The position numbers and the translations under genes were made by a program. Positions 45,402 to 55,080 of a stretch of 64,000 bases of DNA are shown here, piece after piece. Positions within the stretch are counted from its first letter, which is position 1. Every line of letters begins with the position of its first letter. Origin of the DNA: Cytobacillus sp. S13-E01 (GTDB taxonomy: Bacteria > Bacillota > Bacilli > Bacillales > Bacillaceae_L). Under the pieces are notes generated by a model. It was given only the letters and a program-made list of their open reading frames with translations, did no database searches and was not told the DNA's origin. The stretch spans positions 23,977 through 87,976 of the forward strand of contig NZ_JARFVC010000012.1 of the NCBI RefSeq assembly GCF_029193815.1, read 5' to 3'.

Positions 45402-46514
45402 ATGGTAAATAATATAAATGTAACAAAACCATTCCTCCCACCCATCGAGGAGTATAAAAAGAAGATTGAATCTATCTGGGAGAGCAACTGCTTGACGAAT
45501 CAAGGTCCAATTCACCAAGAGTTTGAAGAAAAGTTAAAAAGTTATCTAGGTGTTAAAAATGTTTCTTTATTTGCAAATGGTCATTTGGCTTTGGAGATTG
45601 CGTTAAAATCACTGAAGTTAACAGGTGAAGTAATTACTACGCCATTTACATTTGCTTCAACTGTTCATACTTTAACTTTAAATGGGTTAAAGCCAGTATT
45701 TTGTGATATTGATCCGGTAACTTTTAATATTGACTCATCGAAAATAGAAGAACTGATTACACCACAAACGTCCGCAATTCTTGCTGTTCATGTATTTGGC
45801 CAACCATGTGATGTATCAGGTATTGAACATGTGGCTAATAAGTATGGCTTGAAAGTTATATATGATGCCGCGCATGCTTTTGGAGTTGAAATAGACAATC
45901 AACCGATTGGTAGATTTGGAGATATTTCGATGTTTAGTTTACATGCAACGAAAGTGTTTCATTCAGTTGAAGGTGGAATTTTATCATACCGCGATAAGAG
46001 TTTAAAGAAAACGCTTGAAAAATATAGGAATTTTGGCATTGAAAATGAGGACACTGTCGATCTTATTGGTTTGAATGCCAAGATGAGTGAATTTCATGCT
46101 GCTATGGGGGTTGTAAATTTAGATTACATTAATCAACAAATAGAGGAACGTAAGTCAATCATTGATAAATATTATAAGGAGTTTAGTAGTATCACAGGCC
46201 TTTATCCTCTAATAAGACAGAAAAATGTTAAAGATAACTACTCTTACTTACCAATACTAATTGATGAAGAACATTTTGGAATCAGTCGAGATCAGTTAAA
46301 AACTAATCTCGAAGAACATGGGATAAAATGTAGAAAGTACTTCTACCCTCTTTGTTCTGACTTTCAATGTTATTCGTTTAAATCTGACCACCTTCAAAAC
46401 GCAAAAAACATTTCAAATAGTATATTAACTTTACCTTTATATAGTAGTTTGAACAGCTTAGAAATTGAAAAAATTTGTAGTTTAATTAAATTGAATTCAT
46501 TGACCAGAGTATAA
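45402..46514 (+). CDS. vioA: dTDP-4-amino-4,6-dideoxyglucose aminotransferase (VioA-like)
   Basis: 370 residues, DegT family. VTKPFLPPIEEYKKKIESIW and LTNQGPIHQEFE mark the VioA/QdtB branch. The PLP site is FSLHATKVFHSVEGG (Lys) with YDAAHAFGV. It aminates dTDP-4-keto-6-deoxyglucose produced by RmlA and RmlB (48029-49938). RBS AAGGAGG. The stop codon is followed by about 87 bases before wzx. Confidence 0.9.
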   Translation: MVNNINVTKPFLPPIEEYKKKIESIWESNCLTNQGPIHQEFEEKLKSYLGVKNVSLFANGHLALEIALKSLKLTGEVITTPFTFASTVHTLTLNGLKPVFCDIDPVTFNIDSSKIEELITPQTSAILAVHVFGQPCDVSGIEHVANKYGLKVIYDAAHAFGVEIDNQPIGRFGDISMFSLHATKVFHSVEGGILSYRDKSLKKTLEKYRNFGIENEDTVDLIGLNAKMSEFHAAMGVVNLDYINQQIEERKSIIDKYYKEFSSITGLYPLIRQKNVKDNYSYLPILIDEEHFGISRDQLKTNLEEHGIKCRKYFYPLCSDFQCYSFKSDHLQNAKNISNSILTLPLYSSLNSLEIEKICSLIKLNSLTRV

Positions 46515-46601
46515 TTTTTTATTTTTCAATGATTGAAATGCAAGTGAGGTTATTCGACTAAATTGAACTAGCTTTTTTTTGAAATCCACTAAAAAGAATG
46601 G

Positions 46602-48032
46602 ATGATTATGAAAAATAAACTATTAAAGAAATTTCTTGCATTCTCATATGGTAGTGTAATTGGTGCTGCGATTGCTTTTATAACGACCATGATGATAACT
46701 AGAATACTGCCACCTGATGAGTTCGGTAAAGCTTCCATGTTCACATTATTCGTAAGTATAGCAATGATCGTTGCAGTATTTGGTACGGATCAAGCCTTTG
46801 TGCGCTTTTTTTATGAAGAGAAAGAAAATAAAAGAGGGGTCTTATTATATAACTGTTTAAAAGTATCACTTGTTATTTTAGTGCCAGTACTTTTCGTTAT
46901 TATAGTAATTCGTAAAGAATTACTATATTTTTTGTTCTCTGAATATAATACCACTATCTTTATAGCATTAATTGTAGCTGTTATTACTCAAGTTTTTTAT
47001 CGTTTTGGTACGTTAGTTATTCGAATGCAGCAAAAAGGAAATCTTTATTCTATACTAGAAATTTTAAGTAAGTCTCTAATTCTTATAGGTGTAGTTGTCT
47101 TTTATAGTATTCTTGGCAGGAGCTATAATATTTTAATTTATTCAACAGTAATTAGCTTCATTCTTTTAGTTGTCTTTCTAATCTATTCACAAAAACGATA
47201 TTGGAACTTAAATAATTTAATTGTTCCTAAATCAACCCACTCTAAACTCGAAATTTTTTCTTATGGCTATCCACTCGCTTTTACAACAGCGGTTATGTGG
47301 ATTTTTGAAGGGTTTGATAAATTTGCAATTCGCCAATGGGGTGACTTTAATGAATTAGGATTGTATGCAGCGGCTTTTAAAATTATTGGTTTACTTGCTA
47401 TTATGAAAATGGCGTTTACAACTTTTTGGACTCCTGTTGCATATGAAACTTATCAAAAGGATCCCAACAACACCTCATTTTATGCAAATGTCTCTAAACT
47501 GGTCAGCTTTTTAATGATGTTAGTTGGCGTTGTAGTAATAATGATGAAAGATATTATTATTATGTTATTAGGTGGTGGCTATGAAGAAGCAAGTCTAATG
47601 CTACCTTTTTTAGTGTTCATACCAATCATGTATACTATTTCAGAAACTACTGTGTTAGGAATAAATTTTCACAAAAAAGTTAAGTGGCACATCGCCATCG
47701 CGGGTGTTGCTTGTGTTGTGAATATTATTGGGAACTGGTTACTTGTTCCTCAGTTTGGAGGAATAGGAGCATCAATTTCTACGGGAATTTCATATATCTT
47801 ATTTTTTGCACTTAGGACTTTTATTTCTCTTTATTATTACAAGGTGAATTATGGACTTACAAAAGTTTATATATCAACAGCCGTACTGTTGTTTTTTGCC
47901 AGTTACACTTTATTTCCATCCCAACCGATACATGAGCAAATCGTTGGACTAATGGCAATTATAATAATTATTTTTATTTATTTGAACGATATTAAGCGAT
48001 TTACAAAATTACGTAAAGAGGTGGTACAATGA
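46602..48032 (+). CDS. wzx: Wzx-type polysaccharide repeat-unit flippase
   Basis: 476 residues with about 14 hydrophobic segments across the full length; [18 protein letters not shown] and the polysacc_synt-like distribution fit MATE-related oligosaccharide translocases. It flips the lipid-linked repeat unit to the outer face for Wzy. Start 46602 or 46608; GGATGATT is the only RBS-like sequence. Its stop overlaps rmlA (four bases). Confidence 0.9.
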   Translation: MIMKNKLLKKFLAFSYGSVIGAAIAFITTMMITRILPPDEFGKASMFTLFVSIAMIVAVFGTDQAFVRFFYEEKENKRGVLLYNCLKVSLVILVPVLFVIIVIRKELLYFLFSEYNTTIFIALIVAVITQVFYRFGTLVIRMQQKGNLYSILEILSKSLILIGVVVFYSILGRSYNILIYSTVISFILLVVFLIYSQKRYWNLNNLIVPKSTHSKLEIFSYGYPLAFTTAVMWIFEGFDKFAIRQWGDFNELGLYAAAFKIIGLLAIMKMAFTTFWTPVAYETYQKDPNNTSFYANVSKLVSFLMMLVGVVVIMMKDIIIMLLGGGYEEASLMLPFLVFIPIMYTISETTVLGINFHKKVKWHIAIAGVACVVNIIGNWLLVPQFGGIGASISTGISYILFFALRTFISLYYYKVNYGLTKVYISTAVLLFFASYTLFPSQPIHEQIVGLMAIIIIIFIYLNDIKRFTKLRKEVVQ

Positions 48033-48925
48033 AAGGAATTATACTAGCTGGTGGGTCCGGAACTCGTCTTTATCCGATAACGAAAGCCATATCGAAGCAA
48101 ATACTTCCTGTCTATGATAAACCGATGATCTATTATCCTTTATCAGTATTGATGTTAGCAGGGATAAAAGAAGTCCTAATTATTTCAACACCTAGGGACT
48201 TAGGAGTTTTTAAAGAATTGCTAGGTGATGGTAGCGATCTAGGCATGTCCTTTGAATATGCCGTTCAAGAGAACCCGAATGGTCTAGCTGAAGCGTTTAT
48301 TGTTGGAGAAGATTTTATTGGTAATTCTCCGGTTGCACTTGTATTAGGAGATAATATCTTTTATGGTTCAGATTTTGGTAATCGTCTCAAGAATGTGGCC
48401 CAGTTAGAAGAGGGAGCAACAATCTTTGGTTGTTTTGTAAAAGATCCACGAGCATACGGTGTTGTCGAAGTTGATAAGAATTCAAAGGCAATATCGATTG
48501 AAGAAAAACCAGAGAACCCAAAGTCATCTTTTGCAGTACCAGGATTGTACTTCTTTGATAATAATGTAATCAGCGTAGCGAAACAAGTGAAACCATCGTC
48601 TAGAGGAGAGAAAGAAATTACCTCAGTCATTAATCACTATCTTGATAGAGAAACACTAAATGTAGTGCTTACTGGACGTGGGCTGGCATGGCTAGATACA
48701 GGTACGCATGAATCACTTCTCGAAGCCTCAAATTTTGTTGAAGCAGTGCAAAAACGACAAGGTCTTTACATTGCCTGCATTGAAGAGATTGCTTTCCGTA
48801 AAGGGTATATTAATAAAGAGCAATTAATTAAGTTAGCTGAGCCTTTACTAAAAACTGAGTATGGGCAGTATTTAAAAGAAATCGTTGAATTGGCAAGTGA
48901 AAAAGAGGTGAGCTTACCCAAATGA
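48029..48925 (+). CDS. rmlA: Glucose-1-phosphate thymidylyltransferase
   Basis: 298 residues. [20 protein letters not shown] is the nucleotide-binding loop, [20 protein letters not shown] and [10 protein letters not shown] the sugar-phosphate and metal-binding parts. It makes dTDP-glucose. It overlaps wzx and rmlB by four bases each, so all three are coupled. RmlC and RmlD are absent, so the product does not go to rhamnose in this cluster. Confidence 0.95.
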   Translation: MKGIILAGGSGTRLYPITKAISKQILPVYDKPMIYYPLSVLMLAGIKEVLIISTPRDLGVFKELLGDGSDLGMSFEYAVQENPNGLAEAFIVGEDFIGNSPVALVLGDNIFYGSDFGNRLKNVAQLEEGATIFGCFVKDPRAYGVVEVDKNSKAISIEEKPENPKSSFAVPGLYFFDNNVISVAKQVKPSSRGEKEITSVINHYLDRETLNVVLTGRGLAWLDTGTHESLLEASNFVEAVQKRQGLYIACIEEIAFRKGYINKEQLIKLAEPLLKTEYGQYLKEIVELASEKEVSLPK

Positions 48926-49938
48926 AAATTTTAGTTACCGGTGGGGCAGGCTTTATTGGTGGAAACTTTGTTCAATATATGGTCGATAAATATCCTCAAT
49001 ATGATATTTACAATTTAGATTTATTAACATATGCGGGGGATTTAACTAAACATAAGCATATTGAGAAGAAAGATAATTATTATTTTCTAAAAGCTGACAT
49101 TGCTGACCGTGAAACAATTACAGCTCTTTTTAAAAAAGAAAAATTTGATTATATTGTTCATTTTGCAGCCGAAAGTCATGTTGATCGTTCAATTACAGAT
49201 CCTGGTATCTTTGTGCAAACCAATATTCTTGGTACACAAGTATTATTAGATGCATCTAGAGCAGTAGATGTAACAAAATTTATTCATGTGTCAACTGATG
49301 AAGTATATGGAGAATTAGATTTCGATCCTTCAACGTTTTTTACTGAGAAAACACCATTGCAACCTAATAGCCCATACAGTGCGAGTAAGGCATCTTCTGA
49401 TTTATTAGTAAGAGCTTATCACGAAACATATGGTTTACCAATGAATATAACACGTTGCTCGAATAACTATGGGCCATATCACTTTCCGGAAAAATTAATT
49501 CCGTTAACAATTTCTCGTGTACTTAATGAACAAAAGGTGCCAGTTTATGGCGATGGGAAAAATATACGTGATTGGTTACATGTATTAGACCACTGTGCGG
49601 CCATTGATTTAGTGATGCATGATGGTACAAATGGTGAAGTCTATAATGTCGGCGGACATAATGAACGTACTAATTTGGAAGTTGTTAAGACAATAATAAA
49701 TACATTAGGTAAATCCGAAGCTTTGATTGAGTTTGTTACGGATCGATTAGGCCATGACAAGCGATATGCAATTGATCCTACTAAACTTGAAAAGTTAGGT
49801 TGGAAACCAACTTTTACATTTGAAACAGGGATTGCTCAAACAATTCAATGGTACCTAGATAATAAAGATTGGTGGGAGCAAATAATAAGTGGCGATTATC
49901 AGAACTATTTTGAAAAGCAATATAGTACTAATAAGTAG
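48922..49938 (+). CDS. rmlB: dTDP-glucose 4,6-dehydratase
   Basis: 338 residues, SDR family. [12 protein letters not shown] binds [15 protein letters not shown] and STDEVYGEL are family motifs, and YSASKASSD holds YxxxK. The product dTDP-4-keto-6-deoxyglucose feeds the VioA-like aminotransferase. ATG 48922 overlaps the rmlA stop codon. Confidence 0.95.
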   Translation: MKILVTGGAGFIGGNFVQYMVDKYPQYDIYNLDLLTYAGDLTKHKHIEKKDNYYFLKADIADRETITALFKKEKFDYIVHFAAESHVDRSITDPGIFVQTNILGTQVLLDASRAVDVTKFIHVSTDEVYGELDFDPSTFFTEKTPLQPNSPYSASKASSDLLVRAYHETYGLPMNITRCSNNYGPYHFPEKLIPLTISRVLNEQKVPVYGDGKNIRDWLHVLDHCAAIDLVMHDGTNGEVYNVGGHNERTNLEVVKTIINTLGKSEALIEFVTDRLGHDKRYAIDPTKLEKLGWKPTFTFETGIAQTIQWYLDNKDWWEQIISGDYQNYFEKQYSTNK

Positions 49939-49997
49939 TGTATTTACATCAATAAATAGGCGAGTAGCTATTGAAATTTGGAAGAGGTAATGTTCAT

Positions 49998-51164
49998 ATG
50001 AAAATTACGATCGCTGGAACAGGTTATGTAGGCTTATCAAATGCTATATTATTGGCTCAACACAACGAAGTAATTGCATTAGATATTATTCAAGAAAAAG
50101 TGGATATGATTAATAATAAAAGGTCTCCAATTGTTGATAATGAAATTGAGGAGTTCTTAGCAAAAAAAGAATTAAATTTAACAGCCACTACAGATAATTA
50201 TAAAGCTTTCAAAGATGCAGAATATGTCATCATATCTACACCAACCAACTATGATCCAGAAAAGAATTACTTTAATACGAGAACCGTGGAAGCTGTTATT
50301 GCTAAAGTATTATCAATTAATCCAGAAGCAGTGATGATTATTAAATCTACAGTACCCGTGGGTTACACTAAGACAGTCCGAGAGAAGTTTGAAACAGAAA
50401 ATATTATCTTTTCACCGGAGTTTTTAAGAGAAGGTAAGGCTTTATACGATAACTTGCATCCTTCAAGAATTGTTGTGGGAGAGCAGTCTGAAAGAGCCAA
50501 AGTTTTTGCTGACTTATTAATAGAAGGTGCTTTAAAAGAAGATATAGATGTTTTGTTCACGAATTCAACAGAAGCGGAAGCTATTAAACTTTTTGCTAAC
50601 ACCTACCTAGCGATGAGGGTGGCTTTCTTTAATGAACTAGACTCCTACGGAGAGGTAAGGGGATTAGATACTAAACAAATTATTGATGGTGTTGGACTTG
50701 ATCCGCGGATAGGAACTCATTACAATAATCCTTCTTTTGGCTATGGTGGCTATTGTCTACCGAAAGACACGAAGCAGCTACTGGCTAACTATGAAGATGT
50801 ACCAAATAACATCATGGCAGCGATAGTTGATGCCAACAGAACAAGGAAAGATCATGTAGCCGAAATGATTATTAAAAGGAAGCCTAAGATTGTAGGTATC
50901 TATCGCCTTACGATGAAAATGGATTCAGATAACTTTAGACAATCAGCTATTCAAGGGGTTATGAAACGGATTAAGGCTAAGGGTATTGAAGTTGTGGTGT
51001 ACGAGCCAGCTCTCGCTGAAAAAGAGTTCTATAATTCTAGGGTTGTCAATGATTTTGAAGAGTTTAAGAATATTTCAGAGGTCATCGTAGCGAATCGACT
51101 ATCAGATGATTTACGTGAAGTAGAGGAAAAGGTATATACGAGGGATTTGTTTAGTAGAGATTAA
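49998..51164 (+). CDS. ugd: UDP-glucose 6-dehydrogenase
   Basis: 388 residues, the short Ugd type. [18 protein letters not shown] binds [12 protein letters not shown] and [10 protein letters not shown] are substrate motifs, and the catalytic Cys lies in [12 protein letters not shown]. It oxidises UDP-glucose (from GalU) to UDP-glucuronate. ATG 49998 has AGAGGT nine bases upstream; TTG 49971 has none. It is the last gene of the locus and ends at a terminator. A UDP-glucuronate epimerase-like relic lies 5.5 kb downstream. Confidence 0.95.
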   Translation: MKITIAGTGYVGLSNAILLAQHNEVIALDIIQEKVDMINNKRSPIVDNEIEEFLAKKELNLTATTDNYKAFKDAEYVIISTPTNYDPEKNYFNTRTVEAVIAKVLSINPEAVMIIKSTVPVGYTKTVREKFETENIIFSPEFLREGKALYDNLHPSRIVVGEQSERAKVFADLLIEGALKEDIDVLFTNSTEAEAIKLFANTYLAMRVAFFNELDSYGEVRGLDTKQIIDGVGLDPRIGTHYNNPSFGYGGYCLPKDTKQLLANYEDVPNNIMAAIVDANRTRKDHVAEMIIKRKPKIVGIYRLTMKMDSDNFRQSAIQGVMKRIKAKGIEVVVYEPALAEKEFYNSRVVNDFEEFKNISEVIVANRLSDDLREVEEKVYTRDLFSRD

Positions 51165-51298
51165 TAGAATGGTCTAAGATGTCTTCCACATTCCACACTA
51201 TGCTGATGCTTCAAAAGCAAAGTGAGAAAAAGGTTGGACAGCTAATCGTGATATTATTGCCATGGTCAGGAGACGGAATTAGTACAGTAATGTAAATT

Positions 51299-51340
51299 AC
51301 CCGCTGAGCTAGTAATTACTGGCTTAGCGGGTATATTTCT
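51299..51340 (+). terminator. Terminator at the end of the polysaccharide locus
   Basis: ACCCGCTGAGC and GCTTAGCGGGT pair around a 12-base loop, followed by ATATTTCTTT. It lies 135 bases behind ugd; no gene is seen in between. Confidence 0.85.
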
Positions 51341-51365
51341 TTGTCTTCAGATAGAACGTATATTC

Positions 51366-51935
51366 TTATTGTTTGAGCCATTTTTCATAATCAGTACTTT
51401 CAAGCTCCCCAACTCTTACTTGTTCCAACTTATCCTTTGCTTCTAAATACCATCTATTAAAGTCTTCTTTAGTCATCTTGCCATTTCTAACCCTAGCGTA
51501 ATGTGTCTTATATGCACGATTATATATTTTCAGAGGGTAATCTTCTTCTAGCTTTTTTTGAAAAGCTCGTTTTGGACCAATTTCAGAACATGGCTTTTCC
51601 TCTCCATCAATTATCCTGTGACAGTATTCCACATTTAGATTATGAACCACGAAGTACAAACCACAGTTCCTACATTTCTTAACTGCGGTATTACTTAAAA
51701 TCATATGGTAGATTTCAAGAAAGAGTACTTCAAATAAATCATTCACTTCATATTCCTCATAAATCCCTTCTGTATATCCCGTCTTAGCGTAATCAATAAG
51801 CCTGTCCAATGCATCCAGTGCATCTGGATGAACGTTTTCCTGATTTTCATGGATGCCTTTTAAATCTCCATAAAGCGTAAAGTGATGATCAAGGAAACAC
51901 GGTGACGGTTCTCGTGTTTTCCTAATCATTTCCAC
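51366..51935 (-). pseudogene. DUF6076-like protein, 5' end replaced by repeat B
   Basis: 189 codons. The C-terminal 175 residues resemble DUF6076 proteins: a zinc-binding KKCRNCGLYFV...EYCHR followed by KRAFQKKLEEDYPLKIYNRAYKTHYARVRNGK. The first 14 codons (MEMIRKTREPSPCF) are not protein but a read-through of a repeat B copy at 51893-51935, so the original N-terminal part has been lost at the repeat junction. There is no credible RBS. It is probably inactive. Confidence 0.75.
51893..51935 (+). repeat. Repeat B, copy 1
   Basis: GGAAACACGGTGACGG-TT-CTCGTGTTTTCC then CTAATCATTTCCA. It forms the false start of the minus-strand DUF6076 fragment. Confidence 0.9.
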
Positions 51936-52250
51936 TTGTCTAATAAAAATTTAGTTTAGGATGCATGTCACCACCAAAATAAACTTTTTTCATAGCTTTG
52001 TCCTACGCCCTGCCGCGTATATTTCAAGTAACTGTATGAGAAAAGTGAAAGATAGTGTAAACGCTAAACTATTTACTTTTAAAAGTATTGTTGTAAATCT
52101 TGTTGTATATCAATCAAATATTTTCTGCAAATTTAGGAACGAACGTTTTGTTTTTCTAGCAATCTTTCAAACAAAATGATAATATGAACATAACAATTAC
52201 ATAAAGCAGGTGGGCGGTTAGCCATCTCCCGATAGGAGGGAGGTGGAAAA
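51936..52250 (+). other. Non-coding region upstream of a toxin fragment
   Basis: No credible ORF. The 3' part (52207-52250) is the conserved leader of Bacillus holin-like toxins, with GGTGGGCGGTTAGCCATCTC and GGAGGGAGGTGG. GATAAT at 52178 could be a -10 box. Confidence 0.5.
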
Positions 52251-52265
52251 ATGACGACATTCGAG
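52251..52265 (+). pseudogene. N-terminal stub of a holin-like toxin
   Basis: After the perfect RBS GGAGGGAGGTGG the frame reads MTTFE and then runs into repeat B. Small holin-like toxins of Bacillus begin MTT(F/Y)EA behind this same leader, so a toxin gene has been cut off after five codons. Confidence 0.65.
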
Positions 52266-52479
52266 GGAAACACGGGGACGGATCTCATGTTTCCCTAATC
52301 ATTTCCATTTAGCTTATAAATGGGACGGTGGGACAGGTACCCTGTCCCATTTTATTGATAATATTACGATATGGGCTAAAGTGTCCATCTGGAGTTTGAA
52401 GCAAGTGCATAGAAAGAAAAATGGCCCTCCATTGAGGGCTTAGGGCTATTTTAGCAACTTATGTATTTTTATTTTAGAT
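52266..52479 (+). repeat. Repeat B copy 2 with repeat D and the MazF-side flank (block 1)
   Basis: GGAAACACGGGGACGGATCT then CTAATCATTTCCATTTAGC, then repeat D (GGGACAGGTACCCTGTCCC, near-palindromic, 52332-52350), then a stretch nearly identical to 55870-56004 and 63610-63746. It includes the GCCCTC-AATG-GAGGGC hairpin that terminates the minus-strand MazF-like gene. Confidence 0.88.
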
Positions 52480-52620
52480 TTAACTTGTTGTTTTGGATCC
52501 ACCCGTTCTTAGTGCCAAATAAGCAGTTAGAACTCTATTAAAATCTAATTCTTGTAATTCCCCACGATATGTGTTCGGTATTAAACTTAAATCGAATGAT
52601 AAAGAAGAATCGATTTCGGC
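52480..52620 (-). pseudogene. PemK/MazF-like toxin, C-terminal fragment (copy 1)
   Basis: The last 46 codons (AEIDSSLSFDLSLIPNTYRG ... ALRTGGSKTTS) are nearly identical to the intact gene at 56005-56370. The 5' part is missing and replaced at 52621 by repeat B copy 3. Confidence 0.9.
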
Positions 52621-52842
52621 GGGAAACACGGGGACGGTCCTCGTGTTTACCTAATTATTCCCATTCGACTAATTTACAAATATTTTTCTTTTTCAGGAAA
52701 ACTAGAAGGAATTTAGAACCAGTTGTTGAATACAAATAAATTACAGCACAATCTGCTTTCTTCAAAACTATCAATTCACACACCCACTCTTTTATTCTCC
52801 AATCGAATCTACAAACATTCATTTCTCCTAAAACTATTATTT
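52621..52842 (+). repeat. Repeat B copy 3 with element C (3'-truncated)
   Basis: GGGAAACACGGGGACGGTCC followed by the element C body (CTTTTTCAGGAAAACTAGAA, GAACCAGTTGTTGAATA, CACCCACTCTTTTATTCTCC). The right inverted end is missing; another partial repeat B (52843-52861) follows. Confidence 0.85.
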
Positions 52843-52905
52843 AGAAACATGGGGACGATCCTAACAGGGGTCAATCGGAAGTTTTGCACAAAAATAGGCA
52901 CAACT
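52843..52905 (+). mobile_element. Partial repeat B interrupted by an IS-end fragment
   Basis: GAAACATGGGGACGATC breaks off and is followed by GGGTCAATCGGAAGTTTTGC and AATAGGCACAACT. The same junction, with a longer IS remnant, recurs at 55081-55214, so one insertion event has been copied. Confidence 0.6.
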
Positions 52906-53145
52906 GGAAACACGGGGACGGTCCTCGTGTTTCCCTATTTATTTCCATTAATCTAATTTATAAATATTTTTGTTTTTTCATAAAACTAAAAGGAATTTAG
53001 AACCAGTTGTTGAATATCAATAAAGAACCGCACAATCTGCTTTTCTTCAAAACTACCAATTCACTCACCCACTCTTTTATTCTCCAATCGAATCTACAAA
53101 CATTCAATTCATTTATTAAATCAATCATCTTTTTAAAGGGAGGCT
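52906..53145 (+). repeat. Repeat B copy with element C joined to the yifB leader
   Basis: Repeat B and the same C body as at 52621, but instead of the inverted right end the sequence continues ATCATCTTTTTAAAGGGAGG into a yifB-like start. The C body may therefore derive from a host region upstream of yifB. Confidence 0.8.
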
Positions 53146-53151
53146 ATTCAT

Positions 53152-53219
53152 TTGACCGTCAAAATTTCCAGCATCGGTTTAAAAGGGCTTGAGGGCTACC
53201 ACGTGCAGTTTCAGGTGCA
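53152..53219 (+). pseudogene. yifB/comM N-terminal fragment
   Basis: The TTG at 53152, with RBS AAAGGGAGG, starts a frame reading TVKISSIGLKGLEGYHVQ. This is the conserved N-terminus of the YifB/ComM Mg-chelatase-like AAA+ family (SIGL-GLEGY-V). It is cut after about 23 codons by an inverted repeat B. Confidence 0.75.
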
Positions 53220-53248
53220 GGAAACATGAGGACCGTCCCCGTGTTTCC
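53220..53248 (-). repeat. Repeat B, inverted copy
   Basis: GAAACATGAGGACCGTCCCC then GTGTTTCC, the reverse-complement orientation. It ends two bases before the start codon of the next ORF. Confidence 0.9.
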
Positions 53249-53250
53249 AA

Positions 53251-53688
53251 ATGAGTGAACAAGCATTTATTGATGTTCGGGAAAATGTGGGCTGTCCTGA
53301 TAATATTTATGGTACGAAGAATTGTTATGAATTCTTAAATGATTTAATAACAAAAACAGAGGGGCTGGTGATAGTAGACCATTTCTCTCTAACTGACTAT
53401 GATAACGTTAGTGCCATTGAGTATCATGAACCTTATATAAAAATCATCTGGAAATATTTTGTTAAAAATAAACCGCCAAGAGGGTTTGAAGGTATGGTGC
53501 AAGATATCTTTGGTGCCCATTATTTGTATTCACTTTGCAATATACAACAGCTGAAATTTATAAATGCAAAAAGTCATTTAATGGTTTTAGTCATGCCTAG
53601 TGTAATAAAGATAAAGGACGCTAAAAAAATTTTAGGGCTTAATAAATTAAAAGAGGATCAATATAGAATACAAGATAATAATCAATAA
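53251..53688 (+). CDS. Protein of unknown function, possibly 5'-truncated
   Basis: 145 residues, soluble, mixed alpha/beta (VIVDHFSLTDYDNVSAIEYH, FGAHYLYSLCNI, LMVLVMPSVIKIKDAKKILG). The ATG at 53251 lies two bases behind an inverted repeat B and has no RBS, so the N-terminus may have been lost at the repeat as in neighbouring fragments. The composition and length suggest that it was a real gene. No family recognised. Confidence 0.55.
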   Translation: MSEQAFIDVRENVGCPDNIYGTKNCYEFLNDLITKTEGLVIVDHFSLTDYDNVSAIEYHEPYIKIIWKYFVKNKPPRGFEGMVQDIFGAHYLYSLCNIQQLKFINAKSHLMVLVMPSVIKIKDAKKILGLNKLKEDQYRIQDNNQ

Positions 53689-54071
53689 TTACATACAGAA
53701 ATAAAGTTTATTGATAATAATTTTGTACACGAATGCCAACTATATAACCTGCCATTTATTAGTTTTTTATTACAACCTAAGGAGGGAGATGTTCATAAAT
53801 CGCATTCTCAAAGGAAACACGGGGACGGTACTCGTGTTTACCTAGTTATTCCCATTTTGCTAATTTATAAATATTTTTAATTTGTGAGAAAAACTGGAAG
53901 TAACTTAGAACCAGTTGTTGATTACCAATGAGGGGCGTGGGTTACAGGCACCTCGTCCCTTATAATGAACCTATAGAAAGGAAATTCCGATGCCCCCAAA
54001 AAGGTGTAATTTCTAAATTTCTGTATCAACGAACTGGCTTCTTATACTGCTATAGTAGTGAAGAGTATGCT
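53689..54071 (+). other. Non-coding region holding a repeat B/C fragment
   Basis: GGAGGGAGATG at 53781-53791 resembles an RBS but leads nowhere: the sequence enters repeat B (53813-53855) and the first part of the C body (to about 53930), followed by a degenerate repeat D (GGCACCTCGTCCC, 53949-53961). No credible ORF. Confidence 0.6.
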
Positions 54072-54275
54072 CTAGGTAAGCATATTTTTATCTTTATAGA
54101 AGTAAGGAAATTCTTCGCATATTTGCCGGTAGGTTCCTACGCCTCTAATTAAATCCTCCGAACCTTTATAGCATTCTTTGTGATAAAGGGTGTTAATAAA
54201 ATCGATGACTACATGATCTCTTTCTTTTAATTTACTTCCGCAGTTTGAACAGTTAATAGATACATAAATGGACAT
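54072..54275 (-). CDS. Small zinc-ribbon-like protein
   Basis: 67 residues with CSNCGSKLKERD and a later HKEC, a likely one-zinc site, then GVGTYRQICEEFPYFYKDKN. ATG 54275 has AAAGGATG upstream. It is one of the few apparently intact genes in the repeat-rich stretch. The function is unknown; similar treble-clef/zinc-ribbon mini-proteins occur across bacilli. Confidence 0.65.
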   Translation of the reverse strand: MSIYVSINCSNCGSKLKERDHVVIDFINTLYHKECYKGSEDLIRGVGTYRQICEEFPYFYKDKNMLT

Positions 54276-54549
54276 ATTATCAATTACATCCTTTCAAATA
54301 CTGTTTAGTACTATTATATCTGAAATCTAATTCTTGTTCCTGAACACCTTCCCTTTAAGGTTAGAATGTGTGTCAGTGTATTATTTATAGTTTTTGATGT
54401 AAGTGTAATTTTACTGAACGATAAACAAATTTGAATAAACGATATAAAGTGGGTGGGTAATCATTTCGAAGGTGGGGAGATACCTCCTTTCGATTAGGTT
54501 TTTAAAAGATGTAGATAGGTAAAAGGAACTTTAATAAAAGGGTGGAGAT
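54276..54549. other. Non-coding region
   Basis: AT-rich, no ORF. GGTGGGGAGATACCTCCTTT at 54472-54491, with flanking CGAA/TTCG, can form a hairpin and vaguely resembles a toxin leader. Nothing firm is seen. Confidence 0.3.
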
Positions 54550-54849
54550 TTATTCTTCTCTTTTACTCATACTTGAATAAACTTCCCGTGTGGCTTCAAC
54601 CAGAAGGTCGGAAGGATCTTTTAAGCTAAGGCCATTAGCAATCTTAAAAAGGGTCTCGATTGATATATTCACTTCTCCTCGTTCAATTTCACCGAGATAC
54701 TTATCATTCAGTTCTGATTCCTCAGCCAGCTTTTCAATCGTTATACCTTTACTCCTCCGTCTTGAACGAACCGTTTTTCCTATGTAATGGCTTAATCTAC
54801 TTGTTTTACTCACAGTAGGGACTTTCTCCTTTTTACCATTAATTATCAT
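54550..54849 (-). CDS. Xre-family DNA-binding protein
   Basis: About 99 residues. The HTH_3 domain is clear: IGKTVRSRRRSKGITIEKLA, then EESELNDKYLGEIERGEVN and SIETLFKIANGL. ATG 54849 lacks a good RBS; GTG 54813 lies 12 bases behind AAAAAGGAG and may be the true start (87 residues). The frame extends further upstream only through repeat B and D sequence, which is not coding. It is cytoplasmic, and its target is unknown. Such single-domain regulators often belong to toxin-antitoxin or prophage remnants. Confidence 0.75.
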   Translation of the reverse strand: MIINGKKEKVPTVSKTSRLSHYIGKTVRSRRRSKGITIEKLAEESELNDKYLGEIERGEVNISIETLFKIANGLSLKDPSDLLVEATREVYSSMSKREE

Positions 54850-54955
54850 AGTGCTAAAAAGGAGTTTACACAGTCTATAGACGGTAAAAGTGGTTTTGTA
54901 TGCCCTGGTTTTGGTACCTGTCACCACTCGAAAGTAGGGGGACAAGGGGAAAAGT

Positions 54956-55080
54956 GGAAACACGGGGACGGATCTCATGTTTCCCTAATCATTTCCATTT
55001 AACTTATAAATGGGACGGGGGGACAGGTACCCTGTCCCATTTTATTGATAATATTACGATATGGGCTAAAGTGTCCATCT
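54956..55080 (+). repeat. Repeat B with repeat D and flank (partial block)
   Basis: GGAAACACGGGGACGGATCT, CTAATCATTTCCATTTAAC, repeat D (GGGACAGGTACCCTGTCCC at 55020-55038) and the flank up to GTGTCCATCT, where another repeat B starts. This is the same unit as at 52266, 55791 and 63533, cut short. Confidence 0.88.

Noticed and set aside
52137..52148. LexA-box-like GAACGAACGTTT
   Set aside because: One half-site mismatch, and in AT-rich DNA such a match may be chance; no SOS gene is adjacent, only a toxin stub.
51961..52179. 72-codon plus-strand ORF
   Set aside because: No RBS, unusual composition, and it overlaps the promoter and leader region of the toxin stub.
53928..54152. 74-codon plus-strand ORF
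   Set aside because: It starts in element C, has no RBS and overlaps the better supported minus-strand zinc-ribbon gene.
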